Of a DNA stretch of 64,000 nucleotides, positions 44,166-52,540 are shown piece after piece. Positions within the stretch are counted from its first letter, which is position 1. Each line of letters starts with the position of its first letter. The notes under the pieces were generated by a model that worked only from the letters and a program-made list of their open reading frames with translations, did no database searches and had not been told where the DNA came from. Source of the stretch: Variovorax gracilis (GTDB lineage: Bacteria; Pseudomonadota; Gammaproteobacteria; Burkholderiales; Burkholderiaceae_C); the NCBI RefSeq assembly GCF_030317115.1, contig NZ_JASZYF010000018.1:1-64000 (forward strand), written 5' to 3'. The position numbers and the translations under genes were made by a program.

Positions 44166-44564
44166 TCAGCATTCGGGGTCCGGGAGCCACTCTTCGAGCG
44201 TCACCTCGAAGGTCACGCAGACCGGGTTGGCGCCCGCAACGAAGGGGCCGCCATAGACCTGGCCCTCGGCGTCCACGACAACGCCGGTCAGCGCCGCCTG
44301 TACGGAGCCGTCCTGCTGCGAACGGACCTCGCCGGCGAGGCTCACGATCTCGGCGGCCGGACCGCGGATCACGAGGCAGGCGCCGTCGGATGTGGAAAGG
44401 CAGGCGTCGACGAGACTGCCCAACGCACCGCGCACGAAGGCGTTGCGAAAGCCCTGCGCGAGGCAGAGCTTCTCCACGCTCTGCACCAGGTCTTCGTTGG
44501 GGGCAATTCGACCGTAGGCGACGCGGCCCATCCGGCCGCTTTCGACCATGCGAACGTCAGGCAT
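44166..44564 (-). CDS. DUF296/PPC-domain protein (copy 1)
   Basis: 132 residues. The PPC fold elements are visible: VAYGRIAPNEDLVQSVEKLC, RNAFVRGALGSLVDAC near 40, and EIVSLAGEV near 70. The Gly/His-type core is VVVDAEGQVYGGPFVAGANPV, ending FEVTLEEWLP. In plants this fold is fused to AT-hooks; bacterial stand-alone copies are trimeric and lack a DNA-binding motif. It lies directly after a second copy (8-base overlap) within an enzyme cluster. An enzymatic or ligand-binding role in the pathway seems likelier than DNA binding. Confidence 0.72.
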   Translation of the reverse strand: MPDVRMVESGRMGRVAYGRIAPNEDLVQSVEKLCLAQGFRNAFVRGALGSLVDACLSTSDGACLVIRGPAAEIVSLAGEVRSQQDGSVQAALTGVVVDAEGQVYGGPFVAGANPVCVTFEVTLEEWLPDPEC

Positions 44565-45108
44565 GCTGGATCTCCGATCGAGGACGCATCAAGGGCATGT
44601 GGGTTTCCTGGTCGTAGCTGATGCGCAGGTCGAACCCGTCGAGTGAGGTCGCAACGACCGTGACGGGTTTTGCGCCGACGATGCATTTCTCGGTCAGCAG
44701 GTGGCCGCCCCGTACCTTGCCGTCCTGCATGCGAAAGACGGCGTGGCAGTGCACTGCCGGTGCGCCCGAGCTGGATTTGCCCAGCGTGGCGTTGCCGAAG
44801 ATGAGCCGGGCCGAGCGCACGGACAAGGGCTTGGTGTAGGCAGCGACCACGCGCCTGGTGACGTCGGCACGGGCGAGACAGAAGCTCAGGTCGTCGAGGT
44901 CGCCGTCGATCAGCGTCATCGATGCGTTCTGCACGCCGACGCTCGCCAGTGCCTCGACGATGCCGTCGTGGATCGATGAGCCCGATGGAAGCGCCAGCCG
45001 GAAGTGCCGGCCCTTGCTGGCGCACAAGGTCTCGATGCGTACGGGGCCGAAGGGGCCGGGATGAACGAAGGTCCGTGGCCGCGGTGGGCCCGGCATGCGA
45101 TCCGACAT
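44557..45108 (-). CDS. DUF296/PPC-domain protein (copy 2, longer)
   Basis: 183 residues, overlapping copy 1 by 8 bases. A Pro-rich N-terminus (MPGPPRPRTFVHPGPFGP) precedes a PPC-like domain: FRLALPSGSSIHDGIVEALA, VQNASMTLIDGDLDDLSFCL, and APAVHCHAVFRMQDGKVRGG. HLLTEKCIVGAKPVTVVATS follows. The HCHAVF and GGHLL His residues resemble the metal-binding pattern of the bacterial family. It is the first gene of the minus-strand cluster, divergent from the LysR gene at 45246. The tandem of two diverged copies suggests a heteromeric assembly. Confidence 0.68.
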   Translation of the reverse strand: MSDRMPGPPRPRTFVHPGPFGPVRIETLCASKGRHFRLALPSGSSIHDGIVEALASVGVQNASMTLIDGDLDDLSFCLARADVTRRVVAAYTKPLSVRSARLIFGNATLGKSSSGAPAVHCHAVFRMQDGKVRGGHLLTEKCIVGAKPVTVVATSLDGFDLRISYDQETHMPLMRPRSEIQHA

Positions 45109-45245
45109 GGGTCTTGTCTCCTGCTGCTACTTGTGGAAGCTTTCCCGGACTACATGGTTTGCGTCCGGGATGAGGTTCAGTCTAGGGTCGCACTTCGATT
45201 TGAAGAAATTTAGAATTCAGATCGATCCATACATGGAGCAAATCG

Positions 45246-46136
45246 ATGGACATGCGTCACCTCCGCTGCTTCGTCGCCGTTTCCGAGGAACTCCACTTCG
45301 GGCGCGCGGCCGAACGACTGCACCTCACACAGCCGCCGGTGAGCCTGGCGATCAAGGAATTGGAGCAAGAGCTTGGTGTCACCTTGCTCGAGCGAACGTC
45401 GCGCCGCATCGCGCTGACCCGGGCGGGCGAGGACGCGTTGCGGGATGCACGGGCGGTGCTCGCGGCGGCCGACACCATGCGCAAGCGCGCCCGGGAGGCG
45501 GCGCAGGGGCTGATGGGTTCGCTCTCGATCGGCTTCATCAGCCTGCCGGCGTATTCGTTCCTGCCGCCGACGCTTCGAACCTTCACCGAGGACTACCAGC
45601 GCGTGAAGGTATCGCTGCAGGAGGGAACGACTGACCAGATCATCCACGACGTCGAAAGCGGAAGCCTGGATGTCGGACTGGTCTTCAGGACGCCTGACTT
45701 GCCCGCCGCATTGAACTCCAGGCTGGTTCATACGGAACCGCTGGTCGTTGCGCTCCCGGCCTCTCACCTGCTGGCCGGCGGCATTCGCATTGCGCTGGAG
45801 AAACTGTCGAACGAACGCTTCCTTGGCTTCGAGCGGCACCAAGGACCGATGATGTTCGACGCCATCGTCGCCACGTGCATGCGGCATGGCTTCAGCCCAA
45901 AGCTGTTTCCGGCCCGGCAGATGCACACCATCGTGAGCTTGGTGTCGGGCGGAATCGGCGTCGCGCTGGTGCCAGGCAGCGTGCAGGCATTGCATCGCGA
46001 AGGCGTTGTCTACCGAGCCATGAAAGGGGAGAAGACCATCGTCGAGACGGTCGCCATTTCACGCAAGTCCGACGATTCACCTCTGGTCAAGGCGCTCCTC
46101 AGCTGTCTTCCGAAGGTCAGCCAGCGAGCCCATTGA
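45246..46136 (+). CDS. LysR-type regulator, probably of the nba operon
   Basis: 296 residues; ATG 45246 follows GGAG at good spacing. The start MDMRHLRCFVAVSEELHFGRAAERLHLTQPP is that of the CatM/BenM/CbnR subgroup, which controls aromatic ring-cleavage operons. The effector-domain TTDQIIHDVESGSLDVGLVF is also typical. It sits upstream of and parallel to nbaE, and divergent from the DUF296 cluster. It could therefore control either or both. The short AT-rich stretch around 45185-45230 (TTTGAAGAAATTTAGAATT) is the probable operator/promoter. Confidence 0.85.
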   Translation: MDMRHLRCFVAVSEELHFGRAAERLHLTQPPVSLAIKELEQELGVTLLERTSRRIALTRAGEDALRDARAVLAAADTMRKRAREAAQGLMGSLSIGFISLPAYSFLPPTLRTFTEDYQRVKVSLQEGTTDQIIHDVESGSLDVGLVFRTPDLPAALNSRLVHTEPLVVALPASHLLAGGIRIALEKLSNERFLGFERHQGPMMFDAIVATCMRHGFSPKLFPARQMHTIVSLVSGGIGVALVPGSVQALHREGVVYRAMKGEKTIVETVAISRKSDDSPLVKALLSCLPKVSQRAH

Positions 46137-46268
46137 TTGAGCGTCTCCTCACCGCTTGGCCATCCGATCTTGCGGGACCCGACCGACCGCGCGTCCTGAC
46201 CCCTTGCGTGGGCCGGTCGCGCAAGCCGGTCCTGGAGTGGCTGCGATGGTTGTGTCCCGCTTTCGTCA

Positions 46269-46349
46269 TGTATTCCCGCCGGCTATACCCGAGGCCGAAC
46301 AAGTCATTTTTCAAGAAGACAGGGGCTGCCTAGACTCCGCCGCATGCCT
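46269..46349 (+). promoter_or_regulatory. Shared 81-bp promoter/operator element, nba copy
   Basis: This stretch aligns without gaps to 60432-60512, upstream of the porin gene, with about 64 of 81 identical bases by eye. It contains TATTCCCGC, GAGGC and a conserved CCTAGACT that could hold a -10 hexamer (TAGACT). It ends 15 bases before the nbaE start. Two non-homologous genes share it, so it is probably a common LysR-type operator plus promoter. Confidence 0.65.
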
Positions 46350-46363
46350 TGCCGGAGCCTCTC

Positions 46364-47848
46364 TTGACCACCCCGTTTCTTCTGCCTCCCTCGTTGCGTG
46401 CGCTGCGCAACTACGTCGATGGCGAGTTCGTTTCCACCGACCGGTGCTTCGACAATGTCAGCCCGTTGCACGGCGAAGTGCTGGCGCAGGTGCACGAGGC
46501 CGACGCGGCGCTGGTGGACAAGGCCGTGCGGGCTGCGCGCCATGCATTGCAAGGCCCGTGGGGCCGCATCGGCGTGGACGAGCGCGCTGCCCTGCTGCAT
46601 CGCGTTGCCGATGTCATCGAGCGTCGCTTTGACGACTTCGTCGCCGCGGAAGTAGCCGACACGGGGAGGCCCGAGGCGCAGGCCAGGGGCCTGGACGTGT
46701 CCCGGGGCGTGGCCAATCTGCGCACTTTCGCCGACATCGGAAAGCTGGCGCACGGCGACTGCTTCGAAACCCGGCTTGCCGATGGCAGGAGCCTGTTGAA
46801 CTACACGGTTCGCAAGCCGCTGGGCGTCGTGGCCAGCATCTGTCCGTGGAACCTGCCGCTGCTGTCGATGACCTGGAAGGCCGCCCCTGCACTCATCTGC
46901 GGCAACACGATGGTGGTCAAGCCCTCCGAAGAGACGCCTTCCTCGGCCACGTTGCTGGCCGAGGCCTTCCACGAGGCCGGCGTGCCGCCCGGCGTCTTCA
47001 ATCTGGTGCACGGCTTCGGTGCGAACTCCACCGGCGAGTCGCTGACCAGGCATCCGGACGTCGATGCCGTCACCTTCACCGGCGAGTCCCGCACGGGCGC
47101 GGCCATCATGAAGGCCGTCGCCGATGGCGTGAAGGAGATCTCATTCGAGCTCGGCGGCAAGAACGCGGCGGTCGTGTTCGCCGACGCCGACTTCGACGTG
47201 GCCGTGGAAGGTGTCGTGCGTTCCAGCTTCTCGAACTCGGGCCAGGTCTGCCTGTGCTCGGAGCGTGTCTATGTAGAGAGGCCGATCTTCGAGCGCTTCG
47301 TCGCCGCGATGAAGGCGCGCACGGAGGCGCTGAAGATCGGCTGGCCCGACGAACCCGACGTGTTCATGGGCTCGCTGATCTCGCGCGGCCACCGGGACAA
47401 GGTGCTTTCTTACTTCGACCTGGCCGTGCAGGAAGGCGCCACGGTCGTGACCGGCGGGGGCGTCCCTAAGTTCGGAGACCGCCGCGACGAAGGTGCATTC
47501 GTCCAGCCCACGATCTGGACGGGGCTCGGGGATGGCGCGCGTTGCATGCAGGAAGAAGTCTTCGGGCCGGTCTGCCACATCGCCCCCTTCGACAGCGAAG
47601 ACGAAGTGATCGGACGCGTCAATGGAACGCCTTACGGCCTGGCCGGCTGCGTGTGGACCACCAACCTGTCGCGCGCGCATCGGGTCTCGCGGCGATTCCA
47701 CGTCGGCACCGTGTGGATCAACACCTGGTTCTCCCGCGACCTTCGTACCCCGTTCGGCGGTGCCGGGCTGTCGGGCATCGGGCGAGAGGGCGGACGCTAC
47801 TCGCTCGACTTCTATTCGGAAACCACCAACATCTGCGTCGCAGCCTGA
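46364..47848 (+). CDS. nbaE: 2-aminomuconate 6-semialdehyde dehydrogenase
   Basis: 494 residues from TTG 46364, chosen because GGAG lies six bases upstream; TTG 46349 has none. Aldehyde dehydrogenase motifs: ICPWNLPLLSMTWK near 161, FTGESRTGA near 236, and FELGGKNAAVVF with the Glu near 261. The catalytic Cys is near 296 in SNSGQVCLCSER. The LCSER form is that of hydroxymuconic/aminomuconic semialdehyde dehydrogenases. It oxidises the semialdehyde produced after ring opening and decarboxylation of 3-hydroxyanthranilate. It is the first gene of an eight-gene operon. Confidence 0.9.
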   Translation: MTTPFLLPPSLRALRNYVDGEFVSTDRCFDNVSPLHGEVLAQVHEADAALVDKAVRAARHALQGPWGRIGVDERAALLHRVADVIERRFDDFVAAEVADTGRPEAQARGLDVSRGVANLRTFADIGKLAHGDCFETRLADGRSLLNYTVRKPLGVVASICPWNLPLLSMTWKAAPALICGNTMVVKPSEETPSSATLLAEAFHEAGVPPGVFNLVHGFGANSTGESLTRHPDVDAVTFTGESRTGAAIMKAVADGVKEISFELGGKNAAVVFADADFDVAVEGVVRSSFSNSGQVCLCSERVYVERPIFERFVAAMKARTEALKIGWPDEPDVFMGSLISRGHRDKVLSYFDLAVQEGATVVTGGGVPKFGDRRDEGAFVQPTIWTGLGDGARCMQEEVFGPVCHIAPFDSEDEVIGRVNGTPYGLAGCVWTTNLSRAHRVSRRFHVGTVWINTWFSRDLRTPFGGAGLSGIGREGGRYSLDFYSETTNICVAA

Positions 47849-48693
47849 TGGCGGTCGCGTCTGGAACCCCAGCAATGATTCTGAGAAAGACACTTGTGGA
47901 CGAACAAGCCCGGAAGATCGCCGACCTCCTGTGGGAGGCGGCCCGCAGCGGCCGGCCTGTCGCACCGGTGAGAGAGCAGGTCGAAGCGGCAGCGGTCGAT
48001 GGCGACATCATCGACGCCGCCTACCGCGTGCAGCAAATCGTGACGCAGCGGCGCCTGGAGGCGGGCGGCCGACTGGTGGGCCGCAAGATCGGGTTGACTT
48101 CCAAGGCAGTCCAGAAGCAGTTGGGCGTCGACTCACCGGACTTCGGTGCCCTGTTTGCCGACATGGCCGTCGGCGATGGCGAGGAGATCGCCCCGGCCAG
48201 GCTGATGCAGCCGAAGGCGGAGGCAGAGATCGCCCTGGTGCTGAAGCGCGACCTGCCGCACGAGAAGCACACGGTGGCCGACATGATCGCCGCGACGGCC
48301 TACGCGTTGCCCGCGATCGAAGTGGTCGGAAGCCGCATCGCGAACTGGGACATCCGTCTGGCAGATACCGTGGCGGACAACGCTTCCTCGGGCTTGTTCG
48401 TGCTGGGAACCCGCCCCGTCACCCTGGACAAGCTCGACCTGGCGGCGTGCGGCATGGTGATGGAACGCCGCGGTGACCAGGTGTCGGTTGGGGGCGGCGC
48501 AGCCTGCCTGGGCAATCCGCTCAATGCCGCCATCTGGCTCGCGGACATGCTCGTGAGCATGGGCACGCCGCTGCGCGCCGGCGACGTGCTGATGACAGGG
48601 GCTCTGGGTCCCATGGTCGCGGCGCAGCCCGGCGACGTCTTCACTGCGCACATCGAAGGCCTTGGCAGCGTCGACGCTGTCTTCGGCCACTGA
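47848..48693 (+). CDS. nbaH: 2-oxopent-4-enoate hydratase
   Basis: 281 residues from ATG 47848, which shares one base with the previous stop (TGATG). An internal ATG at 47875 would give 272, nearer to the family norm of about 260. It is a MhpD/DmpE-type fold: LVGRKIGLTSKAVQKQLGVD, the metal-binding Glu residues in QPKAEAEIALVLKRDLP near 135, and VEVVGSRIANWDI-type AIEVVGSRIANWDIR. It hydrates 2-oxopent-4-enoate to 4-hydroxy-2-oxovalerate. It is a paralogue of the decarboxylase encoded at 50714. Confidence 0.88.
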   Translation: MAVASGTPAMILRKTLVDEQARKIADLLWEAARSGRPVAPVREQVEAAAVDGDIIDAAYRVQQIVTQRRLEAGGRLVGRKIGLTSKAVQKQLGVDSPDFGALFADMAVGDGEEIAPARLMQPKAEAEIALVLKRDLPHEKHTVADMIAATAYALPAIEVVGSRIANWDIRLADTVADNASSGLFVLGTRPVTLDKLDLAACGMVMERRGDQVSVGGGAACLGNPLNAAIWLADMLVSMGTPLRAGDVLMTGALGPMVAAQPGDVFTAHIEGLGSVDAVFGH

Positions 48694-48711
48694 GTCCAGG
48701 TACTGACATTC

Positions 48712-49662
48712 ATGACAACCATTTCATCCCGCCTCGCCGTTGCCGTCCTCGGCTCGGGCAATATCGGCACCGACCTGATGATCAAGGTGCTGCGCAATGC
48801 GCGCCACCTGTCCATGGAGGCCATGGTCGGCATCGACCCGGAATCCGACGGCCTGGCCCGGGCGCGACGCATGGGCGTCGCCACTTCCGCGGAAGGCCTG
48901 GACGGGCTCATCGGCCTGCCTTGCTTCAAGGACATCCGGATCGTCTTCGATGCCACCAGCGCGGGCGCGCATGGGCGACACGACATCGCGTTGCAGGCGC
49001 ACGGCGTGCAGGTGATCGACCTGACGCCCGCGGCCATCGGACCCTACGTGATCCCGGTGGTCAATCTCGAACAGCATCTGGACGCGCCCAACCTCAACAT
49101 GGTCACCTGCGGCGGCCAGGCGACGATCCCGATCGTTCGTGCCGTGTCGCGCGTGGCGCGCGTGCACTACGCCGAGATCGTCGCCTCGATCGCAAGCAAG
49201 TCGGCTGGCCCCGGTACGCGCGCCAACATCGACGAGTTCACCGAAACGACATCCAGGGCCATCGTCGAAGTGGGCGGCGCGAAGCATGGCAAGGCCATCA
49301 TCGTGCTGAACCCCGCCGAGCCGCCGCTGATGATGCGCGACACCGTGTATTGCCTGGCCGAACTGGACGCGGACCAGGAGGCCATCGCGGCGTCGGTCCG
49401 GCAGATGGCGGCCGACGTGGCGGCCTACGTGCCCGGCTACCGGCTCAAGCAGCAGGTGCAATTCGAGCGCATCGACGGCGAGCGCCGCATCAACGTACCG
49501 GGACTTGGACCTGCGCAAGGGCTCAAGGTCACTGTGTTCCTCGAGGTGGAAGGCGCTGCGCACTACCTGCCGGCGTACGCGGGCAACCTGGACATCATGA
49601 CCAGCGCAGCGCTGGCCACTGCCGAGCGCATCGCGGCGCGTCGGCTCGGCAGCGCCGGATGA
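48712..49662 (+). CDS. nbaJ: Acylating acetaldehyde dehydrogenase
   Basis: 316 residues. The Rossmann motif is VLGSGNIGTDLM at 12-23. The catalytic Cys is in NMVTCGGQATIPIV near 131, and SKSAGPGTRANIDEFTE near 162 and VFLEVEGAAHYLPAYAGNLD are diagnostic of the DmpF/BphJ family. It converts acetaldehyde, NAD and CoA to acetyl-CoA. It works in a channelling complex with the aldolase whose gene follows directly. Confidence 0.93.
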   Translation: MTTISSRLAVAVLGSGNIGTDLMIKVLRNARHLSMEAMVGIDPESDGLARARRMGVATSAEGLDGLIGLPCFKDIRIVFDATSAGAHGRHDIALQAHGVQVIDLTPAAIGPYVIPVVNLEQHLDAPNLNMVTCGGQATIPIVRAVSRVARVHYAEIVASIASKSAGPGTRANIDEFTETTSRAIVEVGGAKHGKAIIVLNPAEPPLMMRDTVYCLAELDADQEAIAASVRQMAADVAAYVPGYRLKQQVQFERIDGERRINVPGLGPAQGLKVTVFLEVEGAAHYLPAYAGNLDIMTSAALATAERIAARRLGSAG

Positions 49663-49673
49663 AGGAGAAGACC

Positions 49674-50708
49674 ATGCTCGCCGGACCCCGCAAGATCTAT
49701 GTCTCCGACGTCACGTTGCGCGACGGCATGCACGCGATCGGCCATCAATATTCGCTGGCGCAGGTCGTTCGCATCGCGCGGGCGCTCGACGAAGCGCACG
49801 TCGACAGCATCGAGGTCGCGCACGGCGATGGGCTGCGCGGATCGAGCTTCAACTACGGCTTCGGCGCGCACACCGACATCGAGTGGATCGAGGCGGTGGC
49901 CGGTGTCCTCGCGCATGCGAAGGTGGCGACCTTGCTGCTGCCCGGCATCGGCACGCTGCACGACCTCCGCGCCGCCTACGACGCCGGTGCGCGCGTGGTT
50001 CGCATCGCGACCCATTGCACCGAAGCCGATATCTCCAGGCAGCACATCGAGTACGCCCGCGAACTCGGCATGGACACGGTCGGCTTCCTGATGATGAGCC
50101 ACATGAACACGCCTGCCGGTCTCGCCGAGCAGGCGAGGCTGATGGAGAGCTACGGAGCGCAGTGCGTGTATGTGGTCGACTCCGGTGGCGCGATGAACAT
50201 GCACGACATCGCGGAGCGCTTCAAGGCGCTCAGGCAAGTCCTGAAGCCCGAAACGCAGACGGGCATGCACGCGCACCACAACCTGAGCCTCGGCGTGGCC
50301 AACAGCATGGTCGCGCTCCAGCACGGTTGCGACCGTGTCGACGCCAGCCTCGCCGGCATGGGTGCCGGCGCTGGCAACGCGCCGCTCGAGGTGTTCATTG
50401 CCGCAGCGGATCGCATGGGCCTCTACCACGGTTGCGACGTGCGCAAGCTGATCGACGCGGCCGAGGAGATCGTGCGACCGCTGCAAGTCAGGCCGGTGCG
50501 CGTCGACCGCGAGACGCTCGCCCTCGGCTATGCCGGCGTGTACTCGAGCTTCCTGCTGCACAGCGAGGCTGCCGCCAGACGCTACGGCCTGTCGGCCTTC
50601 GACATCCTGGTGGAGCTCGGCCGCCGGCGCATGGTCGGGGGCCAGGAGGACATGATCGTCGACGTCGCGCTGGACCTTGCGGAAGCAGCCGCGAGCGCGG
50701 AGGGATGA
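49674..50708 (+). CDS. nbaI: 4-hydroxy-2-oxovalerate aldolase
   Basis: 344 residues from ATG 49674, which has AAGGAG at six-base spacing. An upstream ATG at 49659 overlaps the previous stop but lacks a site. Motifs: SDVTLRDGMHAIGHQYSLAQ with the Arg-Asp pair, HGDGLRGSSFNYG, and the metal-binding GMHAHHNLSLGVANS near 197. The C-terminal communication domain is that of DmpG. It splits the hydroxy-oxo acid into pyruvate and acetaldehyde, which is channelled to the dehydrogenase. Confidence 0.94.
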   Translation: MLAGPRKIYVSDVTLRDGMHAIGHQYSLAQVVRIARALDEAHVDSIEVAHGDGLRGSSFNYGFGAHTDIEWIEAVAGVLAHAKVATLLLPGIGTLHDLRAAYDAGARVVRIATHCTEADISRQHIEYARELGMDTVGFLMMSHMNTPAGLAEQARLMESYGAQCVYVVDSGGAMNMHDIAERFKALRQVLKPETQTGMHAHHNLSLGVANSMVALQHGCDRVDASLAGMGAGAGNAPLEVFIAAADRMGLYHGCDVRKLIDAAEEIVRPLQVRPVRVDRETLALGYAGVYSSFLLHSEAAARRYGLSAFDILVELGRRRMVGGQEDMIVDVALDLAEAAASAEG

Positions 50709-50713
50709 AAGAC

Positions 50714-51508
50714 ATGAATAACGAAACGCGCCTGCACCGGGCCGCCGCGCTGCTCGACGATGCCGCCCACATGCGCCGCGAAATCGACCAGTTCGAACCG
50801 GGCTCCTTCACGCTTGACGAGGCCTACCTGATCCAGCGTGCCTCGATCCGCCGGCGCATCGGGCGCGGTGAGCGCCAGATCGGCATCAAGCTGGGCTTCA
50901 CGAGCCGCGCCAAGATGATCCAGATGGGGGTCGACAGCCTGATCTGGGGGCTGATCACCGATGCCATGGTCGAGGAAGACGGCGGCGTCGTGGACCTCGG
51001 CCGCTACATCCACCCGAGGGTCGAGCCGGAAGTGTGCTTTCTGACCCGCCGGGACATCGACGGGCCGCTCACTGCACTCGAAGCCGCCGATCGCATCGAG
51101 GCTGTCGCGCCGGCGATGGAAATCATCGATTCGCGCTATCGCGATTTCAGATTCAGCCTGGAAGACGTGGTGGCGGACAACTGCTCGTCAGTCGGCCTGG
51201 TGGTCGGCGCATGGTCACGCAAGTTGGACGGGTTGGGCAACGCCGGTGTGCGCATGCAGTTCGATGGACGCGATGTGCAGGTCGGATCGACCGGCGCGAT
51301 CCTTGGTCACCCCCTGCGCTCGCTCGTCCAGGCCTCGAAGTTGCTGCATGGTGCGCAGATGGTGCTTCCCGCGGGGTCGCTCATCATGGCCGGCGCAGCG
51401 ACGGCAGCGCAGGCACTGCCGCCCGGCGTCCATGTCCAGTGCCAGATCGGAAGCGGCGCGGGCGCGCTGGGCCGCGTGGAGTTCCGCGCGATGGAGGCGC
51501 TGTCATGA
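50714..51508 (+). CDS. nbaG: 2-oxo-3-hexenedioate (4-oxalocrotonate) decarboxylase
   Basis: 264 residues from ATG 50714, where GGAGGG is nine bases upstream; ATG 50705 overlaps the aldolase stop. The family fold is the same as the hydratase. IGIKLGFTSRAKMIQMGVD near 61 and metal Glu residues in HPRVEPEVCFLTRRDI near 106 are present. EIIDSRYRDFRFSLEDVVAD follows, a form typical of DmpH. It decarboxylates 4-oxalocrotonate to 2-oxopent-4-enoate. The substrate arises here by deamination of 2-aminomuconate, so no tautomerase gene is needed. Confidence 0.9.
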   Translation: MNNETRLHRAAALLDDAAHMRREIDQFEPGSFTLDEAYLIQRASIRRRIGRGERQIGIKLGFTSRAKMIQMGVDSLIWGLITDAMVEEDGGVVDLGRYIHPRVEPEVCFLTRRDIDGPLTALEAADRIEAVAPAMEIIDSRYRDFRFSLEDVVADNCSSVGLVVGAWSRKLDGLGNAGVRMQFDGRDVQVGSTGAILGHPLRSLVQASKLLHGAQMVLPAGSLIMAGAATAAQALPPGVHVQCQIGSGAGALGRVEFRAMEALS

Positions 51509-51936
51509 CGAAATCGGGCGCCAAGGTCGTGACTGGCATGGCAACGCCTCGCGGTCGCTTTCCGCACGTGCGGCGCGCAGGTGATTTCGTCTTCGTCTCC
51601 GGTACCAGCTCGCGCCGGCCGGACAACTCCTTCGTCGGCGTCGACGTCGACCCGATGGGCGTGACGCGGCTCGACATCCGCGCGCAGACCCGTGCGGTGA
51701 TCGAGAATATCGGCCAGATGCTGCAAAGCGTCGGGGCTGATCTGTCGGATCTGGTCGAGACGCAGGTCTTTCTCGTCAGCATGAACGATTTCGGCGGCTA
51801 CAACGAGGTGTGGGCCGAGTACTTCGATCACGACGGGCCGACCCGCACCACGGTGGCCGTGCACCAGTTGCCGCATCCCCATCTGCTGATCGAGATCAAG
51901 GCGACCGCCTTCAAGCCGGCGCAGGTCGCGGGCTGA
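51505..51936 (+). CDS. nbaF: 2-aminomuconate deaminase (RidA fold)
   Basis: 143 residues; the start overlaps the previous stop (ATGA). It is a YjgF/RidA module: FPHVRRAGDFVFVSGTSSRR, VIENIGQMLQSVGADLSDLV near 68, and QVFLVSMNDFGGYNEVWAEY. HPHLLIEIKATAF follows, with the conserved Glu. The position of the catalytic Arg of ordinary imine deaminases is changed. Together with the operon context this fits the aminomuconate deaminase subfamily (AmnD/NbaF). It releases ammonia from 2-aminomuconate. Confidence 0.9.
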   Translation: MTKSGAKVVTGMATPRGRFPHVRRAGDFVFVSGTSSRRPDNSFVGVDVDPMGVTRLDIRAQTRAVIENIGQMLQSVGADLSDLVETQVFLVSMNDFGGYNEVWAEYFDHDGPTRTTVAVHQLPHPHLLIEIKATAFKPAQVAG

Positions 51937-51970
51937 CTCGGTGCCCACCCCATTTCCCATGGAATTCAAC

Positions 51971-52540
51971 ATGCTCAAGTACGGCCCTCCGCTCAACTTC
52001 CCACGCTGGCTCGAAGACAACAGCCATCTGCTCAAGCCGCCGGTCGGCAATCGCCAGATATGGAAAGACGGGGACTTCATGGTCACGGTGGTCGGCGGCC
52101 CCAATGGCCGTAGCGATTTCCATGACGATCCGGTCGAGGAGTTCTTCTACCAGTTCAAGGGCAATGCCTACCTGTTGCTGTGGGACCGCGATCGCTACGA
52201 GCGCATCGATCTCAAGGAGGGCGACATCTTCCTGATGCCGCCTCATACCCTGCATTCGCCTCAGCGCCCTGAAGCGGGAAGCCTGTGCCTGGTCATCGAA
52301 CGCCAGCGCCCCCCCGGCGAGCGCGATGGCTTCCAGTGGTGCTGCGCGCATTGCGGCCATGTCATACAGCGGCACGAAGTGCTGCTGCAAAGCATCGTCG
52401 ACGACCTGCCGCCGCTGTACGAACGCTTCCACGCCAGCAGCGACGAAGCCCGTCGCTGCTCGCGTTGCGGGGAGATCCATCCGGGGCGTGACTACCAGGC
52501 CTGGCACCGCGACCTCGACCTTTCGGGGGGCCGCGCATGA
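51971..52540 (+). CDS. nbaC: 3-hydroxyanthranilate 3,4-dioxygenase
   Basis: 189 residues from ATG 51971; ATG 51959 is an alternative. The start MLKYGPPLNFPRWLEDNSHL is diagnostic. The cupin iron ligands are in FHDDPVEEFFYQFKG (His and Glu) near 47-54 and PPHTLHSPQRP (His) near 92. The bacterial C-terminal second iron site is CCAHCGH...CSRCGEIHPG, a rubredoxin-like pair of CxxC motifs near 124 and 162. It opens the ring of 3-hydroxyanthranilate to 2-amino-3-carboxymuconate semialdehyde. Its stop overlaps the next start. Confidence 0.95.
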   Translation: MLKYGPPLNFPRWLEDNSHLLKPPVGNRQIWKDGDFMVTVVGGPNGRSDFHDDPVEEFFYQFKGNAYLLLWDRDRYERIDLKEGDIFLMPPHTLHSPQRPEAGSLCLVIERQRPPGERDGFQWCCAHCGHVIQRHEVLLQSIVDDLPPLYERFHASSDEARRCSRCGEIHPGRDYQAWHRDLDLSGGRA

